Source: Azohydromonas australica DSM 1124
Lineage (GTDB): Bacteria; Pseudomonadota; Gammaproteobacteria; Burkholderiales; Burkholderiaceae_C
Assembly (NCBI RefSeq): GCF_000430725.1
Contig: NZ_KE387213.1
Location: 107,166 to 171,165, forward strand
Length of the DNA stretch: 64,000 bases
Direction of reading: 5' to 3'
Each line of letters starts with the position of its first letter. Position 1 is the stretch's first letter. Shown here one piece after another: positions 8,331 through 16,513 of the stretch. Both the position numbers and the translations under genes were made by a program. The notes beneath the pieces were generated by a model that was given only the letters and a program-made list of their open reading frames with translations, did not search any database and was not told the DNA's origin.

Positions 8331-9755
8331 ATGCAGCACCACCACGAGCCCGACATCCTGCGCAACCTGCGAGCCGAGCTGGTGGACTGGCGCCCGTGGC
8401 TGGACCGGGCCATCGTGCTGGCTGCCGCCGCGGCGGCCGGGCTGCTGGTGGTGGGATTCACGCTGCTGACCAACCAGGCACTGGCGCTGTTCGAGCGGCT
8501 GTGGCGGCATTCGCCCTGGGCCATCTTCGTCACCGGCCCGCTGTGCGCCGCGGCCATCGTCTGGGTCACGCGGCGCTTCATTCCCGGCGCGGGCGGCTCC
8601 GGCATTCCGCAGGTGATGGCGGCGCTGGACACGGCCACGCCGACCCAGCAGTACGGCCTCTTCGTGTCGCTGCGCATCAGCCTGGCCAAGGTGCTGCTGT
8701 CCGCGGCCGGGCTGCTGGCGGGGCTGTCCATCGGGCGCGAGGGACCCTCGGTGCAGGTCGCGGCCGGGGTGATGCTGTCGGCGCGGCGCTGGCTGTCGCG
8801 GCGCACCGTCATCAACGCGCACGGGCTGCTGGTGGCCGGCGGCGCCGCCGGCGTGGCCGCTGCCTTCAACACGCCGCTGGGCGGGGTGATGTTCGCCATC
8901 GAACAGCTCTCGCGCACGCTCAACCAGCGCAGCAGCGGTCTGCTGATCGCCGCCATCGTGCTGGCCGGCCTGATTGCCGTGTCGGTGTTCGGCAACCTGA
9001 CGTACTTCGGCGTGGTGCGGGTGCCGCAGGCGATGGACTGGGAGCTGCTGGGCCCGGGGCTGCTGGTGACGCTGCTGGCCGGGGCGCTGGGCGGGCTGTT
9101 CGCGCGGCTGCTGATCGCCTCCACCGCCGGCTCGGCGGACCGCTTCAGCGCCTGGCGCCAGCGCTACCCCATCCGCTTCGCCGCCGGCTGCGCGCTGGCG
9201 GTGGCCGTGATCGGCACCGTCACCGGCGGCGCCACCTTCGGCAGCGGCTACGAGCACACGCGCGGCCTGCTGGAGGGCACGCACGACGGCGGCGACCACC
9301 TGCCGGGGCTGTTCGTGCTGCTGAAGCTGCTGGCGACCTGGCTGTCGGCCTGGTCGGGCGTGCCGGGCGGCATGTTCGCGCCCTCGCTGTCCATCGGCGC
9401 GGGGCTGGGGCAGGACGTGAGCACGCTGGTGCAAAGCCCCGCGCTGGCGCCGGCGCTGATCGCCATGGGCATGGCGGCCTTCCTGGCCGCGGTGACGCAG
9501 GCGCCCATCACCGCCTTCATCATCGTGATGGAGATGGTGGCCGGCCACACCATGGTGCTCAGCCTCATGGCCTCCGCGATGCTGGCCAGCCTGGTGTCGC
9601 GCCAGATCAGCCGGCCGCTGTACGAGTCGCTGGCGGCGCTGCAGTTGAGGCGGCTGGAGGGTGCGGGAGCCGGAGCCCCGGCTGAAGCGCCCCCGGTCGA
9701 GCCGGCAACAGCGCACGCGGCGGACCCGAGCCAGGCGGCCAAGCGCTTGCCGTGA
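8331..9755 (+). CDS. CLC-family chloride channel/antiporter
   Basis: 474 aa with the CLC selectivity-filter motifs: GSGIP (89-93), GREGP (135-139) containing the gating glutamate E137, and GGMFAPSLSIG (about 346-356). The internal proton-transfer glutamate of E. coli ClcA (E203) corresponds to Q192 in the stretch AIEQLS. In E. coli ClcA that change abolishes proton coupling, so channel-like or altered coupling is possible. The ATG at 8331 fits the family start. No CBS domains. Unlinked to its neighbours. Confidence 0.9.
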   Translation: MQHHHEPDILRNLRAELVDWRPWLDRAIVLAAAAAAGLLVVGFTLLTNQALALFERLWRHSPWAIFVTGPLCAAAIVWVTRRFIPGAGGSGIPQVMAALDTATPTQQYGLFVSLRISLAKVLLSAAGLLAGLSIGREGPSVQVAAGVMLSARRWLSRRTVINAHGLLVAGGAAGVAAAFNTPLGGVMFAIEQLSRTLNQRSSGLLIAAIVLAGLIAVSVFGNLTYFGVVRVPQAMDWELLGPGLLVTLLAGALGGLFARLLIASTAGSADRFSAWRQRYPIRFAAGCALAVAVIGTVTGGATFGSGYEHTRGLLEGTHDGGDHLPGLFVLLKLLATWLSAWSGVPGGMFAPSLSIGAGLGQDVSTLVQSPALAPALIAMGMAAFLAAVTQAPITAFIIVMEMVAGHTMVLSLMASAMLASLVSRQISRPLYESLAALQLRRLEGAGAGAPAEAPPVEPATAHAADPSQAAKRLP

Positions 9756-10061
9756 GCGGGCGCGCTTCGCTCTCTGCTTCGCCATCCCCACGCAGGCGCA
9801 GTGCTGTCCGGGGAAAGTCGAAGCATTTCTGCAGAACGAAGTACGGGTGGCCGCTGCACTACTTCGTCATTCCCGCGCAGGCGGGAATCCAGGCGGCCCC
9901 ACGCCGGCCCGAAGCCTGGGGGCCGTGAACCACGACTCAAGCACCGACGTTCAACCCGATCTGCTGACGGCGGCTTGGGGGCCGCCTGGACTCCCGCCTG
10001 CGCGGGAGTGACGAATCAGTGTGCGAAGCGCGGCTTGGCTGACGAGATGCACCCCATTCCC
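9756..10061. other. intergenic region carrying a MITE-like repeat
   Basis: About 300 bp without a gene between the convergent CLC gene and the ctaG-like gene. It contains the inverted-repeat element at 9863-10015 and, before it, a TGTCCGGGGAAA string (about 9806-9818) that also precedes the related element at 44263. Confidence 0.7.
9863..10015. repeat. 153-bp MITE-like inverted-repeat element, copy A
   Basis: The 38-nt end at 9863-9900 and the end at 9978-10015 are inverted copies with two mismatches; each contains the hairpin core TCCCGCGCAGGCGGGA. The interior differs from but resembles copy C at 44263-44412 (shared ATCCAGGCGGnCCCACGCC and TTGGGnCCGCCTGGA). There is no coding capacity. This is a non-autonomous mobile or REP-like unit. 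Confidence 0.8.
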
Positions 10062-10895
10062 TCACGCCCGCGCCCTCAGCACCCCGTTGCCCACCACCAG
10101 CCCCACCAGCAGGTACACCGCGCCCGCCGGCACCCACATCAGCAGCCCGCCGAGCTGCTGGTCCTCCAGGCCGCTGCCGTACCAGGGCGTGGGCGCCAGC
10201 GTCAGCAGCGCGCCCAGGGCGCCGCTGTGCAGCATGGTGACGAACAGCAGCATCAGCGCCGCCCCCGGCGTGCGCCGCGCGCCTGCGAACACCGCCCACC
10301 AGAACAGCAGCGCCGTGCCCAGGAAGCTGAAGTGCTGCAGCGCATGCCAGCCCGGGTGCGTGGCCGCCAGCACGAACCACCCCGGCACGTGCCAGCCCCA
10401 CAGCGCCAGCGCGTGCAGCGCCCCGGCGCCAGTGGCGCCGCTGAGCCAGCCCCAAAGCCGGCGCCAGGCCGTGGCGCGCAGCGCGCCGCCCACCACCGGG
10501 CGCGTGCGCGGCGGCAGCGCCCAGGTCCAGGCCGCCAGCGGCCGGCCCAGCACCAGCAGCGGCGCGGCGGCCAGCATCAGCAGCTCGTGCTGCAGCATGT
10601 GGGCGGCAAAGCTTTCCGTCGCCCAGTGGTCCAGCGGCCCCAGCAGCGAGGCCGCCAGCGTCAGCCAGCCCAGCGTGAAAGCCGTGGCCTGCCTTCGGCC
10701 GATGCCGTGGCCCGCGCCCGCGCGCTGCCACAGCCGCACCAGGCCCAGCACGTACAGCAGCGCCGACAGGCCCAGCAGCGTGATGACCAGCGCCGCCCAG
10801 GGTGCGCCGGAAGCCTCCTCCCCGACCGCATGCGCGCCGGCGGGGCCGGCGGCCAGCGCCAGCGCGGCGACGCACCCGCGGCGCCGCAACGCCAT
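10062..10895 (-). CDS. CtaG-type (caa3_CtaG) cytochrome c oxidase assembly factor
   Basis: 277 aa with an N-terminal signal-like segment ending about AGAHA and about seven further hydrophobic helices. Histidine-rich helix ends such as LDHWATESFAAHMLQHELLM (about residues 92-111), GWHVPGW and HPGWHALQHFSF are typical of the DUF1404/caa3_CtaG family, thought to help copper or heme assembly of caa3-type oxidases. Last gene of the operon. Its ATG overlaps the stop of the preceding gene by one base (TGATG at 10897-10893), suggesting translational coupling. Confidence 0.88.
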   Translation of the reverse strand: MALRRRGCVAALALAAGPAGAHAVGEEASGAPWAALVITLLGLSALLYVLGLVRLWQRAGAGHGIGRRQATAFTLGWLTLAASLLGPLDHWATESFAAHMLQHELLMLAAAPLLVLGRPLAAWTWALPPRTRPVVGGALRATAWRRLWGWLSGATGAGALHALALWGWHVPGWFVLAATHPGWHALQHFSFLGTALLFWWAVFAGARRTPGAALMLLFVTMLHSGALGALLTLAPTPWYGSGLEDQQLGGLLMWVPAGAVYLLVGLVVGNGVLRARA

Positions 10896-11242
10896 CACAC
10901 CGTGCACGGCGACAGCACCGCCACCGGCAGCCACAACGCCAGGATCACCAGGCAGGACAGCGCCCCGCAGGCCATCGCCACCCAGGCGATGAAGCGCCGG
11001 CGCTCCTGCGCCGCCTCCGGGTCCGCCTGGGCCTCGCCGGGCGCGGGCGCGGCCTCGCGCGTGCGCCGCACCGTGCGCGCCGCCCACAGCGTCAGCCCCA
11101 GGCACAGGATGAAGCTCGCCGCCATCGGCAGGTGCAGCAGCGCGCCGCGCTGCAGGTTGCAGCCCGGGCCCAGCAGCGAGTAGGTCAGGCTCAGGTCCGC
11201 CAGCACCAGCAGCGGCCCGGCCAGCAGCGCGATCCAGCCCAT
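10895..11242 (-). CDS. small membrane protein of the oxidase operon, unknown
   Basis: 115 aa with three hydrophobic helices (about residues 3-22, 35-55, 85-108) joined by a polar, Arg/Glu-rich loop. A cysteine pair-like C28 and an acidic C-terminal half are visible, but no family motif. It lies 7 nt after subunit III and overlaps the CtaG-like start, so it belongs to the oxidase operon. A small accessory subunit or assembly factor is the best inference. Confidence 0.75.
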   Translation of the reverse strand: MGWIALLAGPLLVLADLSLTYSLLGPGCNLQRGALLHLPMAASFILCLGLTLWAARTVRRTREAAPAPGEAQADPEAAQERRRFIAWVAMACGALSCLVILALWLPVAVLSPCTV

Positions 11243-11249
11243 GCTTGCC

Positions 11250-11888
11250 TCACCCCAGGCGCGGCACGCCGTAGACCACGGCGTACAGCGGCACCCAGCT
11301 CCACACCACGAAGTACCAGTAGAGGGCGTTCTCGCTCACGTCCACGTAGCGCCGGCCTTCGAGGTGGCCGGTATGCATGAGCGCCGTCAGCACCAACGTG
11401 TCGTAGGCGTCGGTGATGAGGTGCAGCGTGTGCAACCCCATCAGCATCCAGACGATGGAGCCGTAGGCGCTGCCGTCCCAGCGGCAGTTGAGCGTGCCGA
11501 ACTCCAGCACCCGCACGCCCAGGATCGCCAGCGCGAACGCACTGGAAAGGAGCAGCCCCAGGCGCACGCCCTGCAAGTCCAGCGCCTCGGCCGCGCGCTT
11601 GGCGAAGTGCCCGGCCCACAGGCTCGCCAGCATCAGCAGCGTGTTGACCGTGCCCCACAGCAGCGCCGGCGGCTGGTTCTCCATGGGCCAGCGCGAGGCG
11701 AAGCTGCGCAGGTAGAAGTACACGCCCACGGCCAGCGCGAACACCGTGCCCTCGATGGCCATCAGCCCCAGCGTGCCCCACCACATCAGGCTGCGGTGGC
11801 TGAAGCCGAAGCTCGGCAGGTGCGACACGTCCAGCGCCGCGCCCTCGGTGCGCGCCTGGGCCAGCCCGGTCTGGCGTCCCATCCTCAT
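11250..11888 (-). CDS. ctaE: cytochrome c oxidase subunit III
   Basis: 212 aa with about five membrane helices. Family landmarks are MEGTVFA-like AIEGTVFALAVGVYFYLR (about 44-61), the conserved NTLLMLASL segment and GLHTLHLITDA (about 150-160), and a C-terminal ENALYWYFVVWSWVPLY. Shorter than seven-helix subunit III (about 260 aa), as in caa3/bo3-type enzymes where subunit I carries extra helices. ATG at 11888 overlaps the subunit I stop by ATGA. Confidence 0.92.
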   Translation of the reverse strand: MRMGRQTGLAQARTEGAALDVSHLPSFGFSHRSLMWWGTLGLMAIEGTVFALAVGVYFYLRSFASRWPMENQPPALLWGTVNTLLMLASLWAGHFAKRAAEALDLQGVRLGLLLSSAFALAILGVRVLEFGTLNCRWDGSAYGSIVWMLMGLHTLHLITDAYDTLVLTALMHTGHLEGRRYVDVSENALYWYFVVWSWVPLYAVVYGVPRLG

Positions 11889-13939
11889 CGCGGCGCCCTC
11901 TCGATGGCCAGGTGCTTGGCCGTCTCGCGCCGGCGCGGCCAGAACCACAGCGTCAGCCCGATGGCGACCGGGATCAGCCCGTACACCGCGCCCCAGGGCG
12001 TGAAGATGGACCACACGAAGCACAGCGTCACCGCCAGCGCGCTCAGGAAGGGCCAGGGCGTGGGCTCGGGGAAGCTGGCCCGGTGGTCGGGCACGGCGTC
12101 CAGCACCGTGGTCACCAGCTGCTCGCGCTGGTCCACCGCCAGCCCGGCCACCTGCGAGGGCTCGCGCGGCGGCGTCCACAGCGGGTAGGCGCCGTGCACC
12201 ACCGGCGTGGCGTCGAAGTTGGCCGCCGGCGGCGGGCAGGTGGAGCCCCACTCCAGCGTGCCCGCGCCCCACGGGTTGCGGCCCGCGCGCTCGCCCTGCC
12301 GCCAGCTGCGCCACAGGTTGAACAGGAACACCAGCAGCCCCGCCGCCAGCACCCACGCGCCCACCGTCGCCAGCAGGTTCAGGCCCTCCCAGCCGCGGTC
12401 GGCCGGGTAGGTGTAGACGCGCCGCGGCATGCCCTCCAGCCCCAGCAGGTGCATCGGGAAGAAGGTGACGTTGAAGCCGATGAACAGCAGCCAGAAGCTC
12501 CAGCGGCCCAGGCGCTCGCTGCTCATGCGCCCGGTGATGAGCGGCCACCAGTACAGCACCGCGCCCAGCAGCGGGAACACCGCGCCGCCCAGCAGCACGT
12601 AGTGCAGGTGCGCGACCACGAAGTAGCTGTCGTGCACCTGCAGGTCCAGCGGCACCGAGGCCAGCATCAGCCCGGTCAGCCCGCCCAGCACCAGGATGAA
12701 GAAGAAGGCCAGCACGAACAGCAGCGGTGCCTTGAGGTTCACGCGCCCGCCGGCCAGCGTGGCGAGCCAGCAGAAGATCTGGATCGCGCTCGGCACCGCG
12801 ATGAGCATGCTCGACGCCGTGAAGAAGCTCTTGCCCATCTCCGGCAGGTTCGTGGCGAACATGTGGTGCACCCACAGGCCGAAGGCGAGGAAGGCGGTGG
12901 CGATGAGCGCCAGCACCATCGCCGGGTAGCCGAAGACCGGCCGCCGCGCGAAGGTGGCGATGATGGTGCTGACGAAGCCCAGCCCCGGAATGAAGATCAG
13001 GTAGACCTCCGGGTGGCCGAAGAACCAGAACAGGTGCTGCCACAGCAGCGCGTCGCCACCCTCGCCCGGGTTGTAGAAGTGCGTGCCCACGAGGCGGTCG
13101 GTGATCAGCGCGGTACTGGCGAGCATCACCGCCGGCATGGCGAACATCACCATGAAGGCCGTCACCAGCATGCCCCACACGAACAGCGGCAGCCGGTTGA
13201 GCGTCATGCCCGGCGCGCGCAGCTTGAATACCGTGGTGATGAGGATCACCGCCTCCAGCAGCGCCGACAGCTCGGTGAAGGTGACCATTTGCGCCCAGAA
13301 GTCCACCCGCTTGCCCGGCGAGTAGTCCGGCCCCGACAGCGGCACGTAGGCGAACCAGCCGGCATCGGCGCCGGTGTTGGTGGCGAAGGCCGCGAACAGC
13401 ATCAGCCCGCCGAAGAGGTAGACCCAGTAGGCGAAGGCGTTCATGCGCGGAAAGGCGATGGAGCGCGCGCCCAGCATCAGCGGCGTGATGTAGACCGACA
13501 CCGCCTGCATCACCGGCACGGCGAACAGGAACATCATCGTCGTGCCGTGCATGGTGAAGAGCTGGTTGTAGAGGTCCGGCCCCACCAGCCCGTTCTCCGC
13601 GCGCGCCAGCTGGGTGCGCATCCACAGCGCCAGCAGCCCGCCGGCGATGAAGAAGCCGAAGGCCGTGACCAGGAAGCGCCGCCCGATGGCCTTGTGGTTG
13701 ACGGCGCTGATCCAGCCCCACAGTCCCGGCGGGTCCGACCAGGTGGCGTGCAGCCGCGCCACCTGCTGCGGCGTGGGCGGCACGGCGTTCAGCTCGGGGC
13801 GCTCGCCGGCCGGCAGGCTGCGGCCCAGCCGGTGGGCGCCCGTGCGGGCCGAGCCTGCCGACACCCCGCCGCCGGGCCGGGCCGCGGCGCCCTCGGCGGC
13901 CTCGGGACGGTCGGAGCCTTTCCAGCGCCTCGTGCTCAT
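11885..13939 (-). CDS. ctaD: cytochrome c oxidase subunit I (heme-copper oxidase, atypical proton-channel residues)
   Basis: 684 aa. The heme and copper ligands are all present: H131 (TMHG), H309 with Y313 in GHPEVY, H358-H359, and H444/H446 in VVAHLHYV. E311 corresponds to E286 of Rhodobacter sphaeroides. By eye-alignment, however, the D-channel entrance Asp (D132) is S160 in GARSIAFPR, N121 is V149, and K-channel T359/K362 are S384/Q387 in VPSAIQIF. The first 75 residues are a polar, Gly/Arg-rich extension and the last 90 add two helices, as in enzymes with a short subunit III. The start ATG at 13939 overlaps the subunit II stop (ATGA). Confidence 0.93.
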   Translation of the reverse strand: MSTRRWKGSDRPEAAEGAAARPGGGVSAGSARTGAHRLGRSLPAGERPELNAVPPTPQQVARLHATWSDPPGLWGWISAVNHKAIGRRFLVTAFGFFIAGGLLALWMRTQLARAENGLVGPDLYNQLFTMHGTTMMFLFAVPVMQAVSVYITPLMLGARSIAFPRMNAFAYWVYLFGGLMLFAAFATNTGADAGWFAYVPLSGPDYSPGKRVDFWAQMVTFTELSALLEAVILITTVFKLRAPGMTLNRLPLFVWGMLVTAFMVMFAMPAVMLASTALITDRLVGTHFYNPGEGGDALLWQHLFWFFGHPEVYLIFIPGLGFVSTIIATFARRPVFGYPAMVLALIATAFLAFGLWVHHMFATNLPEMGKSFFTASSMLIAVPSAIQIFCWLATLAGGRVNLKAPLLFVLAFFFILVLGGLTGLMLASVPLDLQVHDSYFVVAHLHYVLLGGAVFPLLGAVLYWWPLITGRMSSERLGRWSFWLLFIGFNVTFFPMHLLGLEGMPRRVYTYPADRGWEGLNLLATVGAWVLAAGLLVFLFNLWRSWRQGERAGRNPWGAGTLEWGSTCPPPAANFDATPVVHGAYPLWTPPREPSQVAGLAVDQREQLVTTVLDAVPDHRASFPEPTPWPFLSALAVTLCFVWSIFTPWGAVYGLIPVAIGLTLWFWPRRRETAKHLAIERAPR

Positions 13940-14895
13940 TTCAGCCCCTGCAGGTAAGCCACCAGCGCCTGCAGGTCCTCGCGGGAGAAGGCATGCGCGG
14001 GCATGTTGACGCCGGGCTTGTGCGCCTGCGGATCGGTGATCCACGACGCCATGTGCTCCGGCGTGTTGGGCAGCCGTCCGGCGGCCAGCGTGCGCTGGCT
14101 GCCCACGTGCGTGAGCGGGGGCGCCTGGCGCCCGGCCGCGTCGGTGCCCTCGATGGCGTGGCACATGGCGCAGGTGCTGCCCATGAACACCTCCCGGCCG
14201 CGCAGGCGCTGCGGCTCGGTGGGATCGGCCGCGGGCTGGCGCTGGCTTTGCGCCCAGGCATCGAAGGCCACCGGGTCCTCGGCCACCACCTCCAGCGCCA
14301 TCCAGGCGTGCTGCAAGCCGCAGAACTCGGCGCACTGGCCACGGTAGCTGCCGGCGCGGTCGGCCTGCAGCGTGAGGGTGGCGGTGCGGCCGGGGATGAG
14401 GTCCTTCTTGCCCGCGAGGCTGGGCAGCCACAGGCTGTGGATCACATCCGTGCCCTGCAGCGTCACGATCACCGGCCGCCCCACGGGGATGTGCAGCTCG
14501 TTGGCGGTGGTGAACACGCGCGAGGGCTCCGCGTCGTCGTAGCGCGCCTCCCACCACCACTGGTGCCCGGTCAGCTCGACGTGCAGCGCGCCCTGCAGCG
14601 GCAGCCGCGCCAGCGCGCGGTCGGTGAACACGCTGGCCGCGATCAGCACCAGCAGCCCGGCGATGGACAGCCCCAGCGCCACGCTCACCGCGCGGCGCCG
14701 GCCCGGCTCTTCACCCATCGAGCCCGGCGCCGGGGTGCGCGCGTCGCCCTTGGGCGCGCGCCACAGCGCCCACAGCGTGGCGAGCACGATGGCCACCAGG
14801 ACGGCCAGGCACATCCAGAAGAACAGCGTGCCCAGTTCGAAGACCCGGGCGGCTTGCGGGCCGGCGGGGGTGAGGGGGGATTGGGGCAGCGGCAT
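13936..14895 (-). CDS. ctaC: cytochrome c oxidase subunit II with fused cytochrome c (caa3-type)
   Basis: 319 aa: two N-terminal helices (about 22-45 and 70-90), a cupredoxin domain with the CuA ligands H153, C188, E190, C192, H196 and M199 (CAEFCGLQHAWM), the aromatic WWW electron-entry patch at 113-115, and a C-terminal cytochrome c domain with CAMCH at 242-246. The fused heme marks a caa3-type oxidase that takes electrons through its own heme c. ATG at 14895 is 4 nt after the preceding gene and follows GAGGTGAGG; an in-frame upstream ATG at 14943 lies inside that gene and is less likely. Confidence 0.93.
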   Translation of the reverse strand: MPLPQSPLTPAGPQAARVFELGTLFFWMCLAVLVAIVLATLWALWRAPKGDARTPAPGSMGEEPGRRRAVSVALGLSIAGLLVLIAASVFTDRALARLPLQGALHVELTGHQWWWEARYDDAEPSRVFTTANELHIPVGRPVIVTLQGTDVIHSLWLPSLAGKKDLIPGRTATLTLQADRAGSYRGQCAEFCGLQHAWMALEVVAEDPVAFDAWAQSQRQPAADPTEPQRLRGREVFMGSTCAMCHAIEGTDAAGRQAPPLTHVGSQRTLAAGRLPNTPEHMASWITDPQAHKPGVNMPAHAFSREDLQALVAYLQGLK

Positions 14896-14899
14896 TCCC

Positions 14900-15580
14900 T
14901 CACCTCGCCTTGGGCACCGCCTCGGGCCCGAGCCGCTCGTCATCCCGCCGCTGCTCCGGCAGCGGGCCGCTCAGGCCGTCGTTGCGACCGGGCGCCACGT
15001 CCGTGCGCAACTGCCCACTCATGGAGCGCACGTAGGCCGCAAGCTGCCAGAGCTGCTGGTCCGTCATGCGGCCCTCGAAGGACGGCATGCCGTTGGGACG
15101 GCCCTGGCGCAGCGTGGCCACGATCTGCGCCGCGCTGCCGCCGTAGCGCCACTGGCCGTCGATCAGCGGCGGGCCGCTGTCGCCGCCGCCCATGGCATGG
15201 CAGCCGTTGCAGTTGAACCAGCGGTACCAGCGCTTGCCCTGCGACACCGCATAGGCGTTCTCCTCGAAGCCCGCCGGCGTGGCGATGGCAGCCGTGGCGT
15301 CGGAAGCCGCCGCCGCGGCGCGGTCGATCTGCGCCATGGAGGCGCGCATCGCCGGCGCCGGCGCGGCCTGGGCGCTGGAGGCCGAGGCCGCCGCCACCAG
15401 CGCTGCCGCATCGGGCGGCGCCGAAGCCGACGGCCCGACGTGCAGGCTGCTGGTGCGCGGCACCGGCTGGCCCGGCGGCGAAGGCGGCACGTCCGGGCGG
15501 CGCCGCTCGCGCTCGCAGCCGGTGGTGAGCAGCAGCGCGCACAGCGCCAGCAGCCCCGGAAAAAGCCGTGTTTGTCTCAT
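14900..15580 (-). CDS. cytochrome c lipoprotein of the dehydrogenase/oxidase operon
   Basis: 226 aa. The N-terminus is a lipoprotein signal with lipobox LTTGC (Cys 21), then a Pro/Ala-rich linker of about 90 residues, then one cytochrome c domain with CNGCH (about 124-128) and a later MPSF axial Met segment. The long linker could let the heme domain swing between dehydrogenase and oxidase. It overlaps the preceding gene by ATGA and precedes subunit II by 4 nt. Electron carrier between the PQQ enzyme and the caa3-type oxidase is the natural inference. Confidence 0.85.
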   Translation of the reverse strand: MRQTRLFPGLLALCALLLTTGCERERRRPDVPPSPPGQPVPRTSSLHVGPSASAPPDAAALVAAASASSAQAAPAPAMRASMAQIDRAAAAASDATAAIATPAGFEENAYAVSQGKRWYRWFNCNGCHAMGGGDSGPPLIDGQWRYGGSAAQIVATLRQGRPNGMPSFEGRMTDQQLWQLAAYVRSMSGQLRTDVAPGRNDGLSGPLPEQRRDDERLGPEAVPKAR

Positions 15581-16395
15581 CGCAGGCCCTCCTGCGTCGG
15601 GGCTTCGGGCGGCAGCAGCGGTACGCCGTACTGCGCCAGCAGCCCGTCGATGCGCGGCCGCAGCCGCTGCAGCGCCGCGTCCAGTGCCGCGCGCAGCGCG
15701 TCGTCCTGGGGGCGCACGGCCAGCGCGATGTCGAAGGCGAAGGGCGACGCCGCCCCGGCCACCGTGCCGCGCACCGGCGTGAGCACCAGCGGCACGCCCG
15801 CGCGCTGGGCGAAGAAGGCCGCGGGCGGCCCCCACAGCACCGCGGCGTCGATCTCGTCCGCCGCCAGTGCCCGCACCGCGCGCTGCGCCGAAGGTTGCTC
15901 GCCCAGCGGCTCGAAGCCGCGCACGTGCTCCACCGCGCCGCGCTGCGCCAGCAGCTGCCCCGGCGGCGTGGCCGCGCCGTCGCCGGGCAGCTGCACGCCG
16001 ATGCGCAGCGCCTTCAGCCGCGCGTCGTCGAAGCCGCGCAGCGGCTGCCCTTGCAGCGGGCGCGACAGGAACACGTAGCCGCTGCGGTAGTAGGGCCGCG
16101 TGGTCGCCACCCGCTCCAGGCCCGCGGGCACGCCGAGCAGCACGTCGCAGCGCCCCTCGCCCAGCGTCTTGCGCACGAAGCCCCGCTGCAGCGGCACCCA
16201 GGCCACCTGCAGCGGGCGGTGCAGTTCCTCCGCCAGCCACGACGCCAGCCGGTTCTCGTAGCCGCTGCCGTCGCGGTGCGAGTAGGGCAGGTTGTCCGGA
16301 TCGGCGCACACCCGCAGCGCCGGCGAGCCGGCATCGGTGCGCGTGGCGCCGCCCAGGGCCAGCGCGGCGGCCACCAGGAGGTGGTGGAACTTCAG
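15577..16395 (-). CDS. quinoprotein-associated periplasmic substrate-binding-like protein (MxaJ-like)
   Basis: About 270 aa of a type 3 extracellular solute-binding fold: RVCADPDNLPYSHRDGSGYENRL near the mature N-terminus and a CDVLLGVPAG segment are hallmarks of the family encoded beside PQQ methanol/ethanol dehydrogenases (MxaJ/XoxJ), thought to help maturation or activation of the dehydrogenase. The start is uncertain: the open frame extends to 16584 through a REP element, where ATG codons at 16584 and 16536 lie, overlapping the dehydrogenase. A CTG at 16395 or GTG at 16374 would give a signal peptide (LLVAAALALGGA). I place it at 16395. Confidence 0.75.
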   Translation of the reverse strand: MKFHHLLVAAALALGGATRTDAGSPALRVCADPDNLPYSHRDGSGYENRLASWLAEELHRPLQVAWVPLQRGFVRKTLGEGRCDVLLGVPAGLERVATTRPYYRSGYVFLSRPLQGQPLRGFDDARLKALRIGVQLPGDGAATPPGQLLAQRGAVEHVRGFEPLGEQPSAQRAVRALAADEIDAAVLWGPPAAFFAQRAGVPLVLTPVRGTVAGAASPFAFDIALAVRPQDDALRAALDAALQRLRPRIDGLLAQYGVPLLPPEAPTQEGLR

Positions 16396-16424
16396 CGTTC
16401 CGTGGCCCGCGGGGTTCTTGGATT

Positions 16425-16499
16425 CCGTTCGGGCTGAGCTTGTCGAAGCCCCGCCGCCCGGCTGGGCTGCCGGCCCTTCGACAGGCTCAGGGCGAACGG
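16425..16499. repeat. REP-type inverted repeat within the operon
   Basis: Arms CCGTTCGGGCTGAGCTTGTC (from 16425) and GGCCCTTCGACAGGCTCAGG (from 16472) form an imperfect long hairpin, a REP type common in Burkholderiales genomes. It separates the PQQ dehydrogenase stop (16514) from the binding-protein gene and can trim or attenuate the mRNA between them. Confidence 0.8.
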
Positions 16500-16513
16500 G
16501 GGAGGACGCAGCC

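Noticed and set aside
8070-9791. 573-codon minus-strand open frame opposite the CLC gene
   Set aside because: The plus strand encodes an intact CLC transporter with all filter motifs; the minus frame is Gln/Arg/His-rich without any domain.
11912-13957. 681-codon plus-strand open frame opposite oxidase subunit I
   Set aside because: Antisense shadow of a protein with all heme-copper ligands; composition is biased and no motif is present.
14900-16309. 469-codon minus-strand frame spanning the cytochrome c and the binding-protein genes
   Set aside because: Only its last 226 codons are a real gene; the upstream part is out of frame with the MxaJ-like protein. It is not a fusion.
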